Part shown: positions 33,560 to 45,679 of the stretch, in pieces
Layout of the letters: the number at the start of each line of letters is the position of its first letter
Numbering within the stretch: the stretch's first letter is position 1
DNA from: Prostheceraeus crozeri
Taxonomy: Eukaryota > Platyhelminthes > Polycladida > Euryleptidae
Length of the DNA stretch: 64,000 nucleotides
Direction: 5' to 3'
Assembly (NCBI GenBank): GCA_907163375.1
Contig: CAJQUW010001420.1
Coordinates: 992,001-1,056,000, forward strand
Notes under the pieces: model-generated
The model's input: the letters and a program-made list of their open reading frames with translations, nothing else
Database searches by the model: none
Told to the model about the DNA's origin: nothing
Translations under genes and position numbers: made by a program

Positions 33560-34325
33560 TGTAACCTTAAGAAATTGTATTCAGGGAAGGTGGTCACCGG
33601 TCCGTAGTAGTATCACATCAGAAAAAGTCTATTCTATACGCTACCCGCAAACTGTTAGTTGTTGCTACGCGCATGAACATAATTGTCATTTTTTGTCATT
33701 TTTCCAATGCATGTTCTAAATCAAATATCCCAAGAATGTAATTTATCACTTATTAAAGTACAACATGAAAGAGAAGTGCTTTGACGAAGCGTCAAATTCG
33801 ATTGCATTGAGGCAATTGAAATTCATCGTCTCAGTCTTTCTAACGAAGCTTGAAAGCTTTCATCTTAAAGAAAGGCATTCATAAAAATGAGTAAATTAGA
33901 ACGCATGGCTAATTAAGCGGTGCCGATCATTTTCGTAATGAAATGAATTGATAACCGTTTAATCTCAAGGTGTTTCAAAAATTGGTTTGTCTCTTCGAAT
34001 AGCAAAAAAGGCATGAATTTGAAATTCTAGATGAGTTGTTCCAGCTATTTTTTGGTTCGCGAACTCTTTTCATTATGTCAAATTTCAGCGACATATAATT
34101 TATCAAATGCGACTATAAAAGCAGTTTTGCCGTTGCATACAGTACATTGAAGTCGAGTTTTGGATACCTCTGTCTCTCTCTACAGTTTGACTTAGTCTCT
34201 ACATCCAGGAATGCAACTGAAATGAGCACAAAATTGTGCTATCAATTTTATGATATATGTGTGAAATGAGCGCAACCCCCTCAGCGCAAGCACTTTTACT
34301 TCGAATGCACCACTCTTAAAGATCA
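33560..34325. other. No recognised feature
   Basis: AT-rich sequence without a supported gene or repeat. Confidence 0.45.
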
Positions 34326-34329
34326 CCTT

Positions 34330-34465
34330 AAGATGACCGCAACCCGCACAATTCGCACTCGCTGGTTATGTGCCACTACTCGGTTTCACGAATTCTGCCT
34401 CCTCTAGTAATAGCACATAGTAATTCAAGCTTCAAGCGAACCAACTATGAAGTTTGCTCAGCCAA
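34330..34465 (-). repeat. Short dispersed repeat, copy 1
   Basis: The reverse complement shares CTTCATAGTTGGTT, GAATTCGTGAAAC, GGCACATAA and CAGCGAG with 40760-40880. Its 135-bp length and non-coding nature suggest a SINE or MITE fragment. Confidence 0.5.
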
Positions 34466-34534
34466 TTTTTAGTCTTCATAAACAACAACCTATCCAGCTG
34501 TTTCAGGTATCGTATTGAATAGAAGACCTGGGTA

Positions 34535-34792
34535 TGACATAATTGTTCGCAATTGGTGAAAACCCCAGTATGGCTGATGTTAGCCTTCAGACAAAAACGT
34601 CACTTCTTTTCAAATTGCCGAGATCTTTCGATCATCAGATGAGTTGTGATCTCTAGCTGTACAGTCAGTTCTCTGATGATGGCCGGCAGTGCTGGTCGAA
34701 AGATCTCGGCAATTTGAAAAGAAGTGACGTTTTTGTCAGAAGGCTAACATCAGCCATACTGGGGTTTTCACCAATTGCGAACAATTATGTCA
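34535..34792. mobile_element. 258-bp palindromic MITE with hammerhead-like core
   Basis: The arms are more than 100 bp and nearly perfect inverted copies, with tips TGACATAATTGTTCGC and the inverse, flanked by TA. The right arm contains CTGATGA (34673-34679), a GGCC...GGTC stem and GAAA (34698-34701), which is the hammerhead core order. The left arm has the same sequence without the stem. TA flanks suggest a Tc1/mariner-type mobilising enzyme. Confidence 0.7.
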
Positions 34793-35390
34793 TACAAAGC
34801 CCATCACAGACAATTACGTGCCACATAAATAGCTATGTGATTTTTGCTAGCTCATGCACATCCAATATTAGTCGTCCCCCTCCAATATATCCAATATAAT
34901 CCAATATATCCAAAATGTCGTCTTCATGTAGAATAACTGATCAGAAGAACTTTGAATTGAGTTTTGAGGGTGAAGGAGGCCTCAATTATGTAATGAGAAA
35001 TACATATTGCAGAACTGGCAAACTCGAAATAAAAAAGGTTACGCTGCATGTGTATTTTTCAAATAGAAGCTAGGTATTTTCTTATTTAGTAATAGTTTCC
35101 GCAAATGTTTGATTGCCTCCGATTAGTATTTATTGACTTAGCACACCGAGAGGTGTGATTTATTTGATGCGAAGCAACTTGTCTGCTGAGCAACATTGAT
35201 TTGAAAAGTGGCGGCGCTAACTTCACACCTTCAGAAAATTTGTTTTTGAAATTTGATTTTTCGCATGGCGATTAATCTTTCTTTTAATTTTTTATGCGGC
35301 AGATGCATGTAATTACACGTATCTATAAAAGTCAAAACCTTTATTTTGAACTTGGAAAACGCAATGCAGATATGTGATGAGTGATAATTA

Positions 35391-36071
35391 GGGTATCCGT
35401 AAATTCGCTTGACTTTTAAATTGAATATCTACATGAGAAAGCAATAAACTTTTTCATCACAAATCATGTTATGTTATGCAACATAGAGGGGAATTTACGA
35501 ATTTAACAATAAGAAGCCAATATTTGATTATTAAAATGTTCAAATCAAATGTTCGAAATGATCGCCGTCGAAATGACACACACGTCTTTGTCATTGGTTA
35601 GTGAAAACCATCACGTCATGGATTTGGGATATTTCAATTCTATGCCATGAAGGCTGATTAATTTGACGTTCTCAATTGAAGATGATGCGATATGTATCAA
35701 TCAATGACTGGGCATGTCGTCATGACTGGTGATGAAAGTTTCATAGAATTGAATAAGGGAAAATGTTGAGCTATGTCTCCTGGGTAAGGTTAATTGAAAT
35801 AATTGACAATACTGCGAATTGACTTAAACATTTACTGAAACTGAAATGAATTCACCAAAACTATAATTGTGCATGTAATATTCATTACAAAATTGACTGC
35901 ATGCAGAATGTAAAATTTAAACAGCTAAATAATCGAATATTCATTTCTTATGGTTAGATTCGTAAATTCCCCTTTATGTTGCGCAATATAACATGGATTG
36001 TGATGAAAAAGTTTATTGCTTTCTCATGTAGATATTCAATTTAAAAGTCAAGCGAATTTACGGACACCCTG
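35391..36071. mobile_element. 681-bp mariner-type foldback MITE
   Basis: The arms of about 115 bp are inverted copies. Tips are GGGTATCCGTAAATTCGC and the inverse of AGGGTGTCCGTAAATTCGC, flanked by TA at 35389-35390 and 36072-36073. Both arms contain GCAATAAACTTTTTCATCAC. The interior is non-coding. Confidence 0.75.
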
Positions 36072-36086
36072 TATAATTAATTATTA

Positions 36087-36925
36087 ATGAGTGTGCTTCA
36101 GCCGCTTTTTGAAACAACTACTTTGTATAAAAACGCAAATGATATCTTGATATGCTTTCCTCATCATGATGATTTCCATAACAGGCGTAAGTGTCAATTG
36201 GAATTGGAGCATGTGTCTGTCTGGACAAGTGAGAACAGTTTGAAATTAAATGAAGCAAGACTGCTCATCTTCTTATTGAAAAGCGAAGCCGAAGCGTCAT
36301 CCATGATGTTTTACATTCGAAAGACAGCATCAATGTATTAGGCTTTCATTTTGATAAGACAATGAACTGGTCTCATATTAGAGAGAGGCTAAAGAAATCA
36401 AGCAGACTTCTGCATCTTCTACGAGCATTGAAAAGTTTCTTGACGAAGACAGAATTGATTCAAATATGTGCTTCTATTGTCATCCTTACTTTAAATTATG
36501 ACTGTGAAATGTATGTTGGAAGTATTCTGAAGTGAGACAAGCTTCTGATAGACAAATTTGCTCGGCGGTGTCATCGCATCATATGTGGCATATCCTGCAG
36601 CTTAACTTGCCTACCTGACTTCTTCGAAATTCAGGAGAGACAGTGCCTCCGACTATTCCGACGTGCCAAGAATCACGAACAACATCCCCTTCATCACCTT
36701 ATTGCAGAGTGTTCACCCAGCGGTCGTATAAGATTGCCGAAGTGTTATACAGTGCGTAGATAAAAGTCGTTTGTGCCACACATGTCTAAAGTTTCTAACT
36801 TCTTTCGACAATGACAAATTCTTTTTTTGAGTTAATGTGAATTTGTGACTATTTGTGCTGCTAACTGTACATGTAAATAATTGATTTGTAACTTTTGATT
36901 TCTATTTTGATGAAAAAATATACAC
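36087..36925 (+). mobile_element. LINE C: 5'-truncated CR1/L2-like copy
   Basis: The first frame (36087-36341) covers the region just after the catalytic box: LYKNANDILICF, then LELEHVSVWTSENSLKLNEA. Other frames continue with VLGFHFDKTMNW, LLHLLRALKSFLTKTELI and ARRCHRIICG, then HPLHHLI. The same blocks end LINE B, so the two belong to related families. The 3' end has TTTGTAACTTTTGATT and a TATTATTATTAC tail near 36925. Several frameshifts and stops; the endonuclease and most of the reverse transcriptase are absent. Confidence 0.75.
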
Positions 36926-37570
36926 TTCTATTATTATTACAATTGATAAATGGCCATCTGGAATGAATGAGATGGAGGATGAGATGTACAAGTAAGTGAA
37001 ATGATAATGCAGATTGCAGGAAAAGGCTGTGCGTAAATCATTACGCAAATCATAAGTCAAAAATGTCAGAATTTATCATGAATAATCTGGAATAAAAATT
37101 CATGTACGTTCAAAAATATTAGTATTATCCCATGTCTTAGTATTCTTGTGAATGAATAAGTATTAGCTATGATTTTGCATCTTTTCCTGGATTAATGTTT
37201 TGTTCATATAACAATCACAATTTATTTACATACTGCATAAGTTTCAGTAATTGGTTTTGGAGAGCAATAGTATACAAGCATTCAATCAGAGAAATGAAGT
37301 TATCAAGCAACTCAACTGTAATCGAATTGACAATTATGAAATGCAGGTTTCTTATGGCAATGACCGGCTCTACTGTTATGTCTTCGCTGATTATAATAAT
37401 GATAATAATAAACGTGTATATTTTGCTGTAAAGCCTCAATGATGGTAATCGTGAGGCATGACAAGCGGTTACAAATTGACAAAAATATTACATCACAATA
37501 TGAAAAAAAATTAAAGTTAAAGTTATTGATAACACAACTAAAGCACACATAACACGAAGAAAAGTAACTG

Positions 37571-38390
37571 TCAACGAACAAAATCGCTGTTTGACAATTT
37601 TATCATTTTGACTAAGAATGATGAGCTTCTCATTGCTGTTAGACAGACAGGCATGGTGAACTTGTTCGAATAAGACAGACGCTGAGGACATAAATGGTGC
37701 AAAGGATGATTCTGATCTTGGGACAGAGATGTAAAAATATCGAAACCGATCATGAGGCGACGATACTCAAGGGGCAAAAAGTTGTAGCAAACACATGTAG
37801 AGGAGCCACAAATAATTTTGTGAGCCCTATTCTGCACGCGTTCCAAGGAAGAACTGTTCGAACTACTGAAACCAACGAACATGGCAGCAGAGTATTCTAG
37901 TGTGCTTCTCACACAATTGTTGTATATTTGTACTAAACCTGAAGTAGGGAGGAAGGGCTTTAATTTTCGCAGAACGTGAAGTCTTGATGATGCCTTCTTA
38001 GAAATGTTATGCACATGCTGTCGGAAGTTCAAGTTGGAATCAAATGTTACACCAAGTATCTTTATGAACTTGCACACGGGAATCTGAGGGATAAAGAAGT
38101 CATCCATATCATAATTGGAACGTAGAGTAACAAACATTTGTTGGCTTTTCTCTGATTTTATTGTCATTTTATTTTCGTCAGACCATCTCAGTATTTCGGA
38201 AAATGTCGGAAGAACTGAACTTTTTCGACAATCTAACTTCACTTTACCAATGATAATGATATCGTCCGCGTACTTGACTAACATAACATCATCAGATACA
38301 GGGTATGGCATATCGGCACAATAGTAATTGAATACAAAGGGGCCAATACATGACCCTTGAGGTATTCCACTGCAAACTGGTAAATAGTCA
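37571..38390 (-). pseudogene. LINE B reverse transcriptase, catalytic box and thumb
   Basis: Reading begins GDYLPVCSGIPQGSCIGPF upstream of the first methionine at 38311 and continues to VKYADDIIIIGKVKLD, the YADD catalytic box. The thumb follows: CKFIKILGVTFDSNLNFR, LHVLRKLKPFLPTSG, LEYSAAMFVGFS and NRAHKIICG, then HPLHHLCP and a stop. All motifs expected after the A motif are present and well kept, which suggests that this copy is younger than LINE A. Confidence 0.85.
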
Positions 38391-38711
38391 CCATATAGAC
38401 TGCCAACGAACTCTTTGTAAACGAGAACTCAAGTAATTAATCACAAAATTAAAGGTAAAATCACTGAAGCCGTCTGATTTCATTTTGTCAATTAAGATGC
38501 GATGAGACAATTTGTCAAAGCCCTTCTCCATGTCAAGCACAAGCAAATGGCATACAAAAACATTCTTTTCTTGTAAACTTGAGGAGATGAAGTTGTTGAT
38601 GTCTAGAAGGGCACAGGTCGTGGAACTTTTTGGGCGATATGCAAATTGTTTGCGGTCATATCGGTCAATGAATTCATTCTTCATGTGTTTCAGCAATTGC
38701 TTTTCTAACAG
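38388..38711 (-). pseudogene. LINE B reverse transcriptase, palm A motif
   Basis: The frame carries RKQFAYRPKSSTTCALLDI, then HLLVLDMEKGFDKLSHRIL, which has the first catalytic aspartate, then FVINYLSSRLQ. It is one frameshift downstream of the endonuclease frame and one upstream of the catalytic-box frame. Confidence 0.8.
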
Positions 38712-40041
38712 ACGTTCCGGGCAGCAGAGATATAGGTCTTACATTTTTTAAGTTAGGTGGATTCGTTTTAGGACACGGAATAATATCTGCGCACTTCCAA
38801 CTATGAGGCACGTTAGTTTGAGTTATGCATTTGTTGAATATCATGGCGATGGGTACCGAGAGCTCAAATGCAAATTTACTCCACACAATCGACGGAATGC
38901 AATCTGATCCAGGAGAAGTGCTGGGCTTTACTTTGTTAAGGAGAGACTCCACAGTATCAGCATAGAAATGTTGGATATCTGTACAAGACTGCGAATGAGA
39001 TTGAGCGACTGAGGAAGGATCGGAGATAAAGTTTGAGACCAATGAAGCACTATGCTCGTTAATAATTTGCATTATCGATTTAGTCGGTTCACATTGTGGA
39101 AGCCAATTGTGATTTCTCTTATTATCGCTCATGACTGCTTTATACACATCCCATATGGAATGATTGGACGAATTCAAAACAGCATCACCCCAGTGTTTCT
39201 TAGCATCAAATATTGCTGACTTCACTTTGCTTTGACAGTGATAATATAGGTCCCAATTCTTCTCATGGTATGCTTTATACCTTTTATTGATTAGCACCTT
39301 GATAACATTAGTGATCCAGGGTTTGACAGATTGGCGTCTGATAATTAAATCACAAGGAATGTAACTCAAAGCACTTCGGAGAGCACCGTAAAATCGTTCG
39401 CAAGATTCATCAAGACTCACATCCAACAAGACATTCTGCCAATTAAAAGATGACAGATAACTCTTGGCCACATTGCAATTCGAATCACGCAAATCCAAAA
39501 CCGCAATATGTTCGCGATCATGCAGGAATTGAAGACAAGGCTTGAGTAAAATAACATTGTGATCACATGCGCTCAGGGGAGGTATAATTGTAGGATCTGA
39601 ATATTGAGACACATATTCATCCGGTATCAGTACAAGATCTAGAACTGCGTTTTTCCGAGTAGACTGGTGAATCACATTTTCCAATCCAAATGAAATTTCG
39701 AACTGTGAGTGATCAACTAAATTGAAATCGCCAACGATATACACGACATGATCAGGAAAACGAGACAAGCAATCATCGATAATAGAGCACACATAATTTT
39801 CCAGAGTTTGCTTTTCAGCTAGATTTAGGGATCTGCCTTTGGGAAAGTAGATGACCGCAAGGATGCACTTAAATTGTCGATACACAACTCGCAAAATGAG
39901 CAACTCCACATCGGCAAATACAGATTTGCTAAATATGATCAGTGAGAAGAAACAATTTCTCAGCCAACAGAGAATACCGCCACCCTTCTTACCGCTGGAA
40001 CGATCAGCACGATAGACAGAATATTCAGGGAGGGATACCAC
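38674..40041 (-). pseudogene. LINE B endonuclease and reverse transcriptase N-terminus
   Basis: This 455-residue frame opens inside the AP-type endonuclease. It reads VYRADRSSGKKGGGILCWL (about 9-27), VVYIVGDFNL (about 99-108, catalytic block) and the ACDHNVILL end block (about 160), where the usual SDH is CDH. A Trp-rich linker follows. The reverse transcriptase then starts: KPSTSPGSDCIPSIVW, HSWKCADIIPCPK and NVRPISLLPGTS near the end. The last residues after PGTS are out of frame; the next frame resumes at LLEKQLLKHMKNEFIDRY. The enzyme would nick DNA and copy the element's RNA in place. Confidence 0.85.
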
Positions 40042-40759
40042 AGTCAGGAATTGAGGGATCTAGCCAGGATTCGGTCACGCAAATAAAGTCAGGGGAATGT
40101 TCTCTCGAAAGAATCTGAATTTCGTCGATTTTGTTATTTACACAACGGGAATTGAAGTAGCACAAAGATGGCAATTGTAGGCCATTACGCCGTCAGCAGG
40201 AAGTAGCAGCACCACGTTGAACACCAGATGAGTTATCAGCGGCAATCGAGTTCTTCTGAGCTTGGGCCATGTTCCGACGACGTCTATTGCTCTCCCTCTG
40301 AAGATAAGTGTAGTTTCGTAAATAACTGGGTAGAGCATTTACTTACAATCTATTTTATCAATCGGCATGAATAGGCCTACTATAATCATCGAATCGATTT
40401 TGTTTGTGTTCGTTTGCATTTGCAGGCTTTTACGTTTCTGAGATATTCTGATTACTGCTCAGTCCGATTCGACATAGAAATCAGACAATAAGAAGCATGG
40501 AACATCAAGTGGACCTTGATATTTCATAGAAATCGATGCGACTGATTTGGCATAGAAATCAAACAATTAAATTGAATGAGATTGATGGCCTGTGCTTTCT
40601 AATCATATTTGTGCTTGATTTTTCGTTATTATCTATGTAACATTATTATTCTGTAATTATGTACGTAGTATATATACGAGTAGATACGGAAATTTTATTG
40701 TTTATGATGGGTTTTTTAGCTTGATGGGCTGTTGTTCATGAAGATCGTAAAAACTGGTT

Positions 40760-40880
40760 TCACTAACTTCATAGTTGGTTGCACTTGAAGTTTGAATCAC
40801 GTTTTAAGACTGAAAGAGACAGAATTTCGTGAAACTGGGTAGAGGTACATAATCAGCGAGCCCGAATGTGTGGTTGAGGT
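40760..40880 (+). repeat. Short dispersed repeat, copy 2
   Basis: Same family as 34330-34465, in the opposite orientation. Confidence 0.5.
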
Positions 40881-41499
40881 GATATTTGGCAGTGGCACAG
40901 TCAACGAGTTGATGATTAATTGCTTAAACAAATGCAGTCAATACTAGAAAAGTTCTAATGACATGGCAAAGTTGGTAGGCCCATAGAATTAAATTGTTTG
41001 AGTGTTTTTAGCATATTCTAGATAGAAGAACCGCAAAGTTTTAACAGAGTTTATTCGCATGCAGGTTTCAATAGCGTCGATGGTTACCATCATCAGTGCA
41101 TGAGGTAAAGGACAATAAAGGGTTAATTTTCATACAAATTTACAATCACTGAAAAGCCAATAATGGAGAAGTGTCTCCGATAGGGTGTGGTTGTTCAGTA
41201 GTTGATTCTTGTTGGTGAAAGATTTCATGCACAGCGATTCATAATTTTTGTTTATGGTGTTTTTATTATTATTTTGAAATTTTCATTCTTCAGTACATGT
41301 TCGTGCATTGAAATCTCGGATGTTATTCTACCTTTTAAGTGTTCATTAATCTCTCAGAAATAGTTCTTACTGCATAATTCTCAAGCATATTTGTAGACGA
41401 GTGAAGAGCACTCGTCAAAAGGAATGTCTTCTTTACATGCACATAATCATCGTTTCATCTTTAAGTTTCGACTTTTCAAGCTGGCGATGGCAACGTAGG

Positions 41500-42785
41500 C
41501 CTCGATAATGTCGTAGCGTCAGATTATTTGTTTAGAAGTTGGCAGGCGTCGGACATTTATTTCAATCTTTACAACCATAATTATTTTACAATATACTTTA
41601 CAACGATATATTCGTTTGTAAGCGTTGCAAAATTTATTGTGATGACTATGATCATCGCTTGAAATTATTAGGTCTTCGTTCCCTATGTGAAAGACGGAAA
41701 ATGTTAGATTTACATCTTTTTTTTTAACCAGACTTGTGTGTACAGAAGGAGACTGTCTTTAACCTAATCCTTCCTTGGTAATTATTTTTCTTTCCCACTT
41801 TTTCCATTTACAGACATTTAATTTATTATTTCATTCTTTTGATGGAATTTCATGTACTGCATATTTCTCTCGTCTTTAATTTTGCTAATTTTGTTCTTTT
41901 AGTGTAAACAGTATTGTCCTACGCTTTATTTTAGAGCTTATTTATTTTGTACCCGCTGTCGTTTATGAATAGTATCATTTGTCATAGCTTTCATGCCTTC
42001 ATTGATGACTTCTTTCATTCTGTGTCTGCAAATTGTGTCTCCTTTCCGTTAATCAATAGTTGTAAACGCTCATCAAACGACGAATTTTGTGTCCATGTCC
42101 AACTAATGTCACTCCAGTGTACACCTTGAAAAGAGCTGGCGAAATATATCGGTGAAAAATGAAATGTCCGTACTTGGTTTTGCTGTTCCTCTACAAAGTC
42201 TCAAAAGTGAAGGGTGTTTTCAACATTACATCTTTTTCTTCAAGGCGTTATACATTATAACATAGTTGAATCTGATTTTTGGAAATGTTTTACTTTACTT
42301 CATACCGCACACTCTACTAGAGGTTGTGCCAACAATCCGTGCCAAGTTTTTCCAAAATTCCTTCCTCATACAAAGACATAGCGTAATTATTTTTTTATCG
42401 TGTTTTTCCTTTTTTGGAACTTATTACCTACTAAATGTGCTTGTGCAACATCTGTTTAGCGTTTTATGCGGAATATTGAAATCAGAAATTTTTCTTTATA
42501 GTAGTCAAATGTACTTTTTCTTTGCGCGTTTTCTGTAAAATTGATGAATGCCAATTCTTGAAGAATAAATTGCTCAATATTATTATTATCAGTCTCTTTG
42601 CTGCAGGATTTTTCAATGATGGCACTGTGACAGCGATTAGTGACCGAGGAACTCGAAGTGTTATTGTAACACAAATTCACCGCCTGGTATCCAAAGCTCA
42701 TTGCCAGTGACGGCCTATTGTTTGAGAGTCGAGTGGTGTGTGGTCTGTGGTGTGTGCCATATTTCATTATAGCACACGAGATGTA
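41500..42785 (+). repeat. Dispersed repeat, long copy
   Basis: The left part (GATTATTTGTTTAGAAGTTGGCAGGC near 41520-41548) and right part (GGCACTGTGACAGCG near 42619 to TTATAGCACAC near 42775) both match 56385-56640, where they lie about 50 bp apart. This copy has about 1.05 kb between them, from an insertion here or a deletion there. At 42127-42152 the middle contains GAAAAGAGCTGGCGAAATA, which resembles Penelope 3'-end sequence. Confidence 0.5.
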
Positions 42786-42859
42786 TAGCATTATGGCATC
42801 CCAAGGCGTTTAGTGAGAAGCACAGCGTAATAAGATCTCCAGCACCAATCGTTGGTGAC

Positions 42860-43700
42860 CAGTTCACCAACGAGGTACTAAGAAGAATCCGAGCTGCAAC
42901 GGCCCTGGCGTTCCCGTGTGTTGAACCGACGTTCCTCGATCTTACAGAGAATTCCCTTACGCCCTCTCAAGGATCCGTTGTCATTCTCATGTACGTTGTT
43001 TACAGGTTCACTTGTAACTGCGGAGACGGCTACATCAGACGTACTGAGAGGTGGCTGTCCAAGAGAATCGACGAGCACCTGCCTGCTTGGGTGATGACGG
43101 GATGCATGACGAGGCCTAGATCAACGGGAGAGCCAGCCAGCGCGGTCACCAGACACGCGGCGTCATGTCGGTCGTTCGATCGGGGAAGTCAGAAGATCGC
43201 CTACTTAGACAGTGTTGTTCGAGCGCGTCATCAACAGCTACTGCCTATCTCGAGGCTACAATCATACTAGCGCTCCGACCAATTCTTTGTGTACAGAAAG
43301 ACACCGTAGCAACGCTCATTTTACCGTGGAATTGATTGACCGATTGATTTTGTGACTTTATTAACTGCAGTATTCATGCACCAAATGTATACCGACGTTT
43401 CTGTTTGACACGAGAGGGGGGAAGGCCTTACGGAAGACTAATAGTTTTTTCTTTACTATTCATTGCTAATACGAGATGTGACTCTTCCCTTCTAGAAAGC
43501 GAAGAATGGGAACAACTGTGAACAACTGATAGCTTTTTAATTATGTAAATAGGCTGTTGACATTAACAAAAGAGTAGATTAGGTAATTCAAAATGTAACT
43601 TTACAGCCGATGATGGGCACAATTTCCGACGTTGATGACATCCATCAAACTGCGCGCGGATTTCAGTGATTTCAATCAAGCGGCAGATGACTTTGTTTTA
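42860..43700 (+). mobile_element. Penelope-like element 3, nuclease fragment
   Basis: A 93-residue frame (42989-43270) encodes most of a GIY-YIG domain: VYRFTCNCGDGYIRRTERW, then LSKRIDEHLPAW, then AVTRHAASC, where the family has an E/H block. The usual YIGRT reads YIRRT. Before it, ILQRIPLRPLKDPLSFSC in another frame matches the linker. Downstream, GATGATGGGCACAATTTCCGACGTTGATG near 43610 resembles the Penelope 3'-end motif. Reverse transcriptase sequence is absent, so this is a 5'-truncated copy. Its protein differs clearly from element 2, which implies a second Penelope lineage. Confidence 0.7.
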
Positions 43701-43709
43701 AAATAACTG

Positions 43710-45245
43710 GAACCTTCATGTTGTTGTTCACACAATCCAAATTGTATGGTTTATGTTATAGTTTTCCAAAAATTTCACAGAATCTTAGTAGGCCTAGTTC
43801 TAGGCCCACTTATGACTACAAATGAAGGTCTGAGCCTTACATGATCATCATAACGACAAAGACAATATGTTAATTCAATGCATTTGGTAAGAAAGCTCTT
43901 ACCATGACATTTCTACTATCATAAATACGATTATTCTGAGAACCTTGATATAGAAATATTAAGATATATTAATATAGATATATAGAGATTTTAGAAATAT
44001 GCCTACTGTCACAGAAACGTCCAACAGTTTGGAGATTGTACTTAGTACACCCTCAAATTGAGTGTAATTTTAACTTGATTCTGTACTCGAGAAAAATTCA
44101 AAAGCATGTTCAATGTACCCTCGACTCTCCGACATTTTATGCAATGACAGATTCACAATATTTTCGATACCAGGCGGCCGATGACCGGTTCCAACTCTGG
44201 TAATACACCAACTAACTATGAAGATGAAAACTTCGACAGCGTTTAGAAAGACGTTATTTCAGTGGATACAATGAAAATTTTACACACAAAGTGCGCAGTT
44301 TGAGCCATAGATAATGCATGACGTCAAATTATTCTGAAGAACAACACATGACCTAGATTAAATCCTGCGGACAACGATGCTGCAGTTTCTCTTCGGTGAG
44401 CTGAAGCAAACAAACTGAATTGTGTTCATCTTCAACCTTTTGAATCAGTCTCCACAAGTTAACTTCACTTCTTCCAAGTATTTTTGTATTTTGGTTGGTA
44501 ATAATGGCTGCATAATAGCTGCGATTCCGATATTTTTTAGGAGAAATCATACAAAAAAATGCTTGTTTTGAGTATCACTCTTTCATGAGTTCCAAGAGTA
44601 CAATCGTATCAATTTCGTGAGACAGATGGCAAATTCAGAGATCATTAAATAAAATCATTAATAAAAGATTGCGAAACGAAACAATTTTTGTCTTTTATGA
44701 TCCTTCTACTTAGTATTTTCAAAATGAGTAGTATGTTAACTAAACACTATTTTAATGATGGATTGCTAAGACGCTGGTTTCTCTGAAATCTCCGAAATAC
44801 ACTACATGTATGTATGGTCAGCGAAAAGCAGGGAATAAATTGCCCAGCACCATATTTTCATCCATAACCGCAGTCCGCATCAGCATCTGTTTTAGGAAAT
44901 GTCATGCTTGCAACTATTTCATCCAGCAATTTAAATTCTGCTTCGGGATAACTGTGATTGCAGCTCGATCAACGAAGGGGCAAGATTTTATTTAAGCTAT
45001 TAATTTAGATTATTAGGCTGTATATCACTGGCGTGACATGTGCATATTTGAGGTTTTTTATTGTTGATGTCGCAATAAATTCATATTGATCTCCAATCTC
45101 ACAACAAAGTCACTAATAAGGGAGGCTATAATTCTTCTCTGGACACTGATCTATGGATCTAAAGTGCTTGTTTTGAACGAACCAAAAGGTCGCTGAGATA
45201 GTGATGCAAAATCACCAACAATTTCTGATTTTGGTAATTATTATC
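43710..45245. other. No recognised feature
   Basis: AT-rich. A 65-codon minus-strand frame at 44353-44550 is the longest and matches no known family. Confidence 0.45.
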
Positions 45246-45249
45246 ACTA

Positions 45250-45679
45250 GGTGACATGCCACGCGTAATTCACACTCAATTACGGAGCACCACAAACATC
45301 GGTGGTTAAATACATTCTATTCTTCTACGCGCGTACATAGTACATACATAGTCTACGCGCTGCACTAAGAGTCAGAAATTACTTGATCTGATGCTGTTAA
45401 AACATGGGGAATGTTTATGAATACGCGCGGGCGAGCGTTTATAGTTTGCGCGTCGTCTACGGTTGTCTGCGTTGCCGCTTGAACCACGGATGAACCGCTA
45501 AGCATGTTCTGTCTTCCCTGAGCATGAAATTGTGGTCCTATCACATTGTTTAGCCTCTGATACATGCAGACACATTAGACGCAAACAGGACTGCCGACAG
45601 ATGTTGCAGCAATGTCACGCATAGCCACGAATGTTTGGTGTCATGTGCAATTACGCATAATTGAGCGTGGCATGTCACT
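45250..45679 (-). mobile_element. GGTGACATG MITE family, copy B
   Basis: A complete inverted copy of the family at 6282-6753, with terminal repeats GGTGACATGCCACGC and GCGTGGCATGTCACT and TA at both edges. It is shorter (430 bp), mainly because a stretch near the 5' third is missing. The shared frame is truncated by a stop 67 codons after the methionine. Confidence 0.8.

Larger units (their letters stand above)
37385..40345 (-). mobile_element. LINE B: nearly full-length CR1/L2-like retrotransposon
   Basis: Minus-strand order is endonuclease, linker, reverse transcriptase, thumb, 3' region and a TTATTATTATCATTATTATAA tail near 37385-37420. The endonuclease start is seen upstream of the long frame as CYFNSRCVNNKIDEIQ and CVTESWLD near 40075-40170. 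Three frameshifts are visible, near 40050, 38712 and 38392. No first reading frame or promoter region was identified beyond 40345, so the copy is 5'-truncated or this family lacks them. Confidence 0.85.

Noticed and set aside
34673-34701. Functional hammerhead ribozyme
   Set aside because: The core is present, but no stem I pairing was found next to the predicted cleavage site. Kept only as a motif-level finding.
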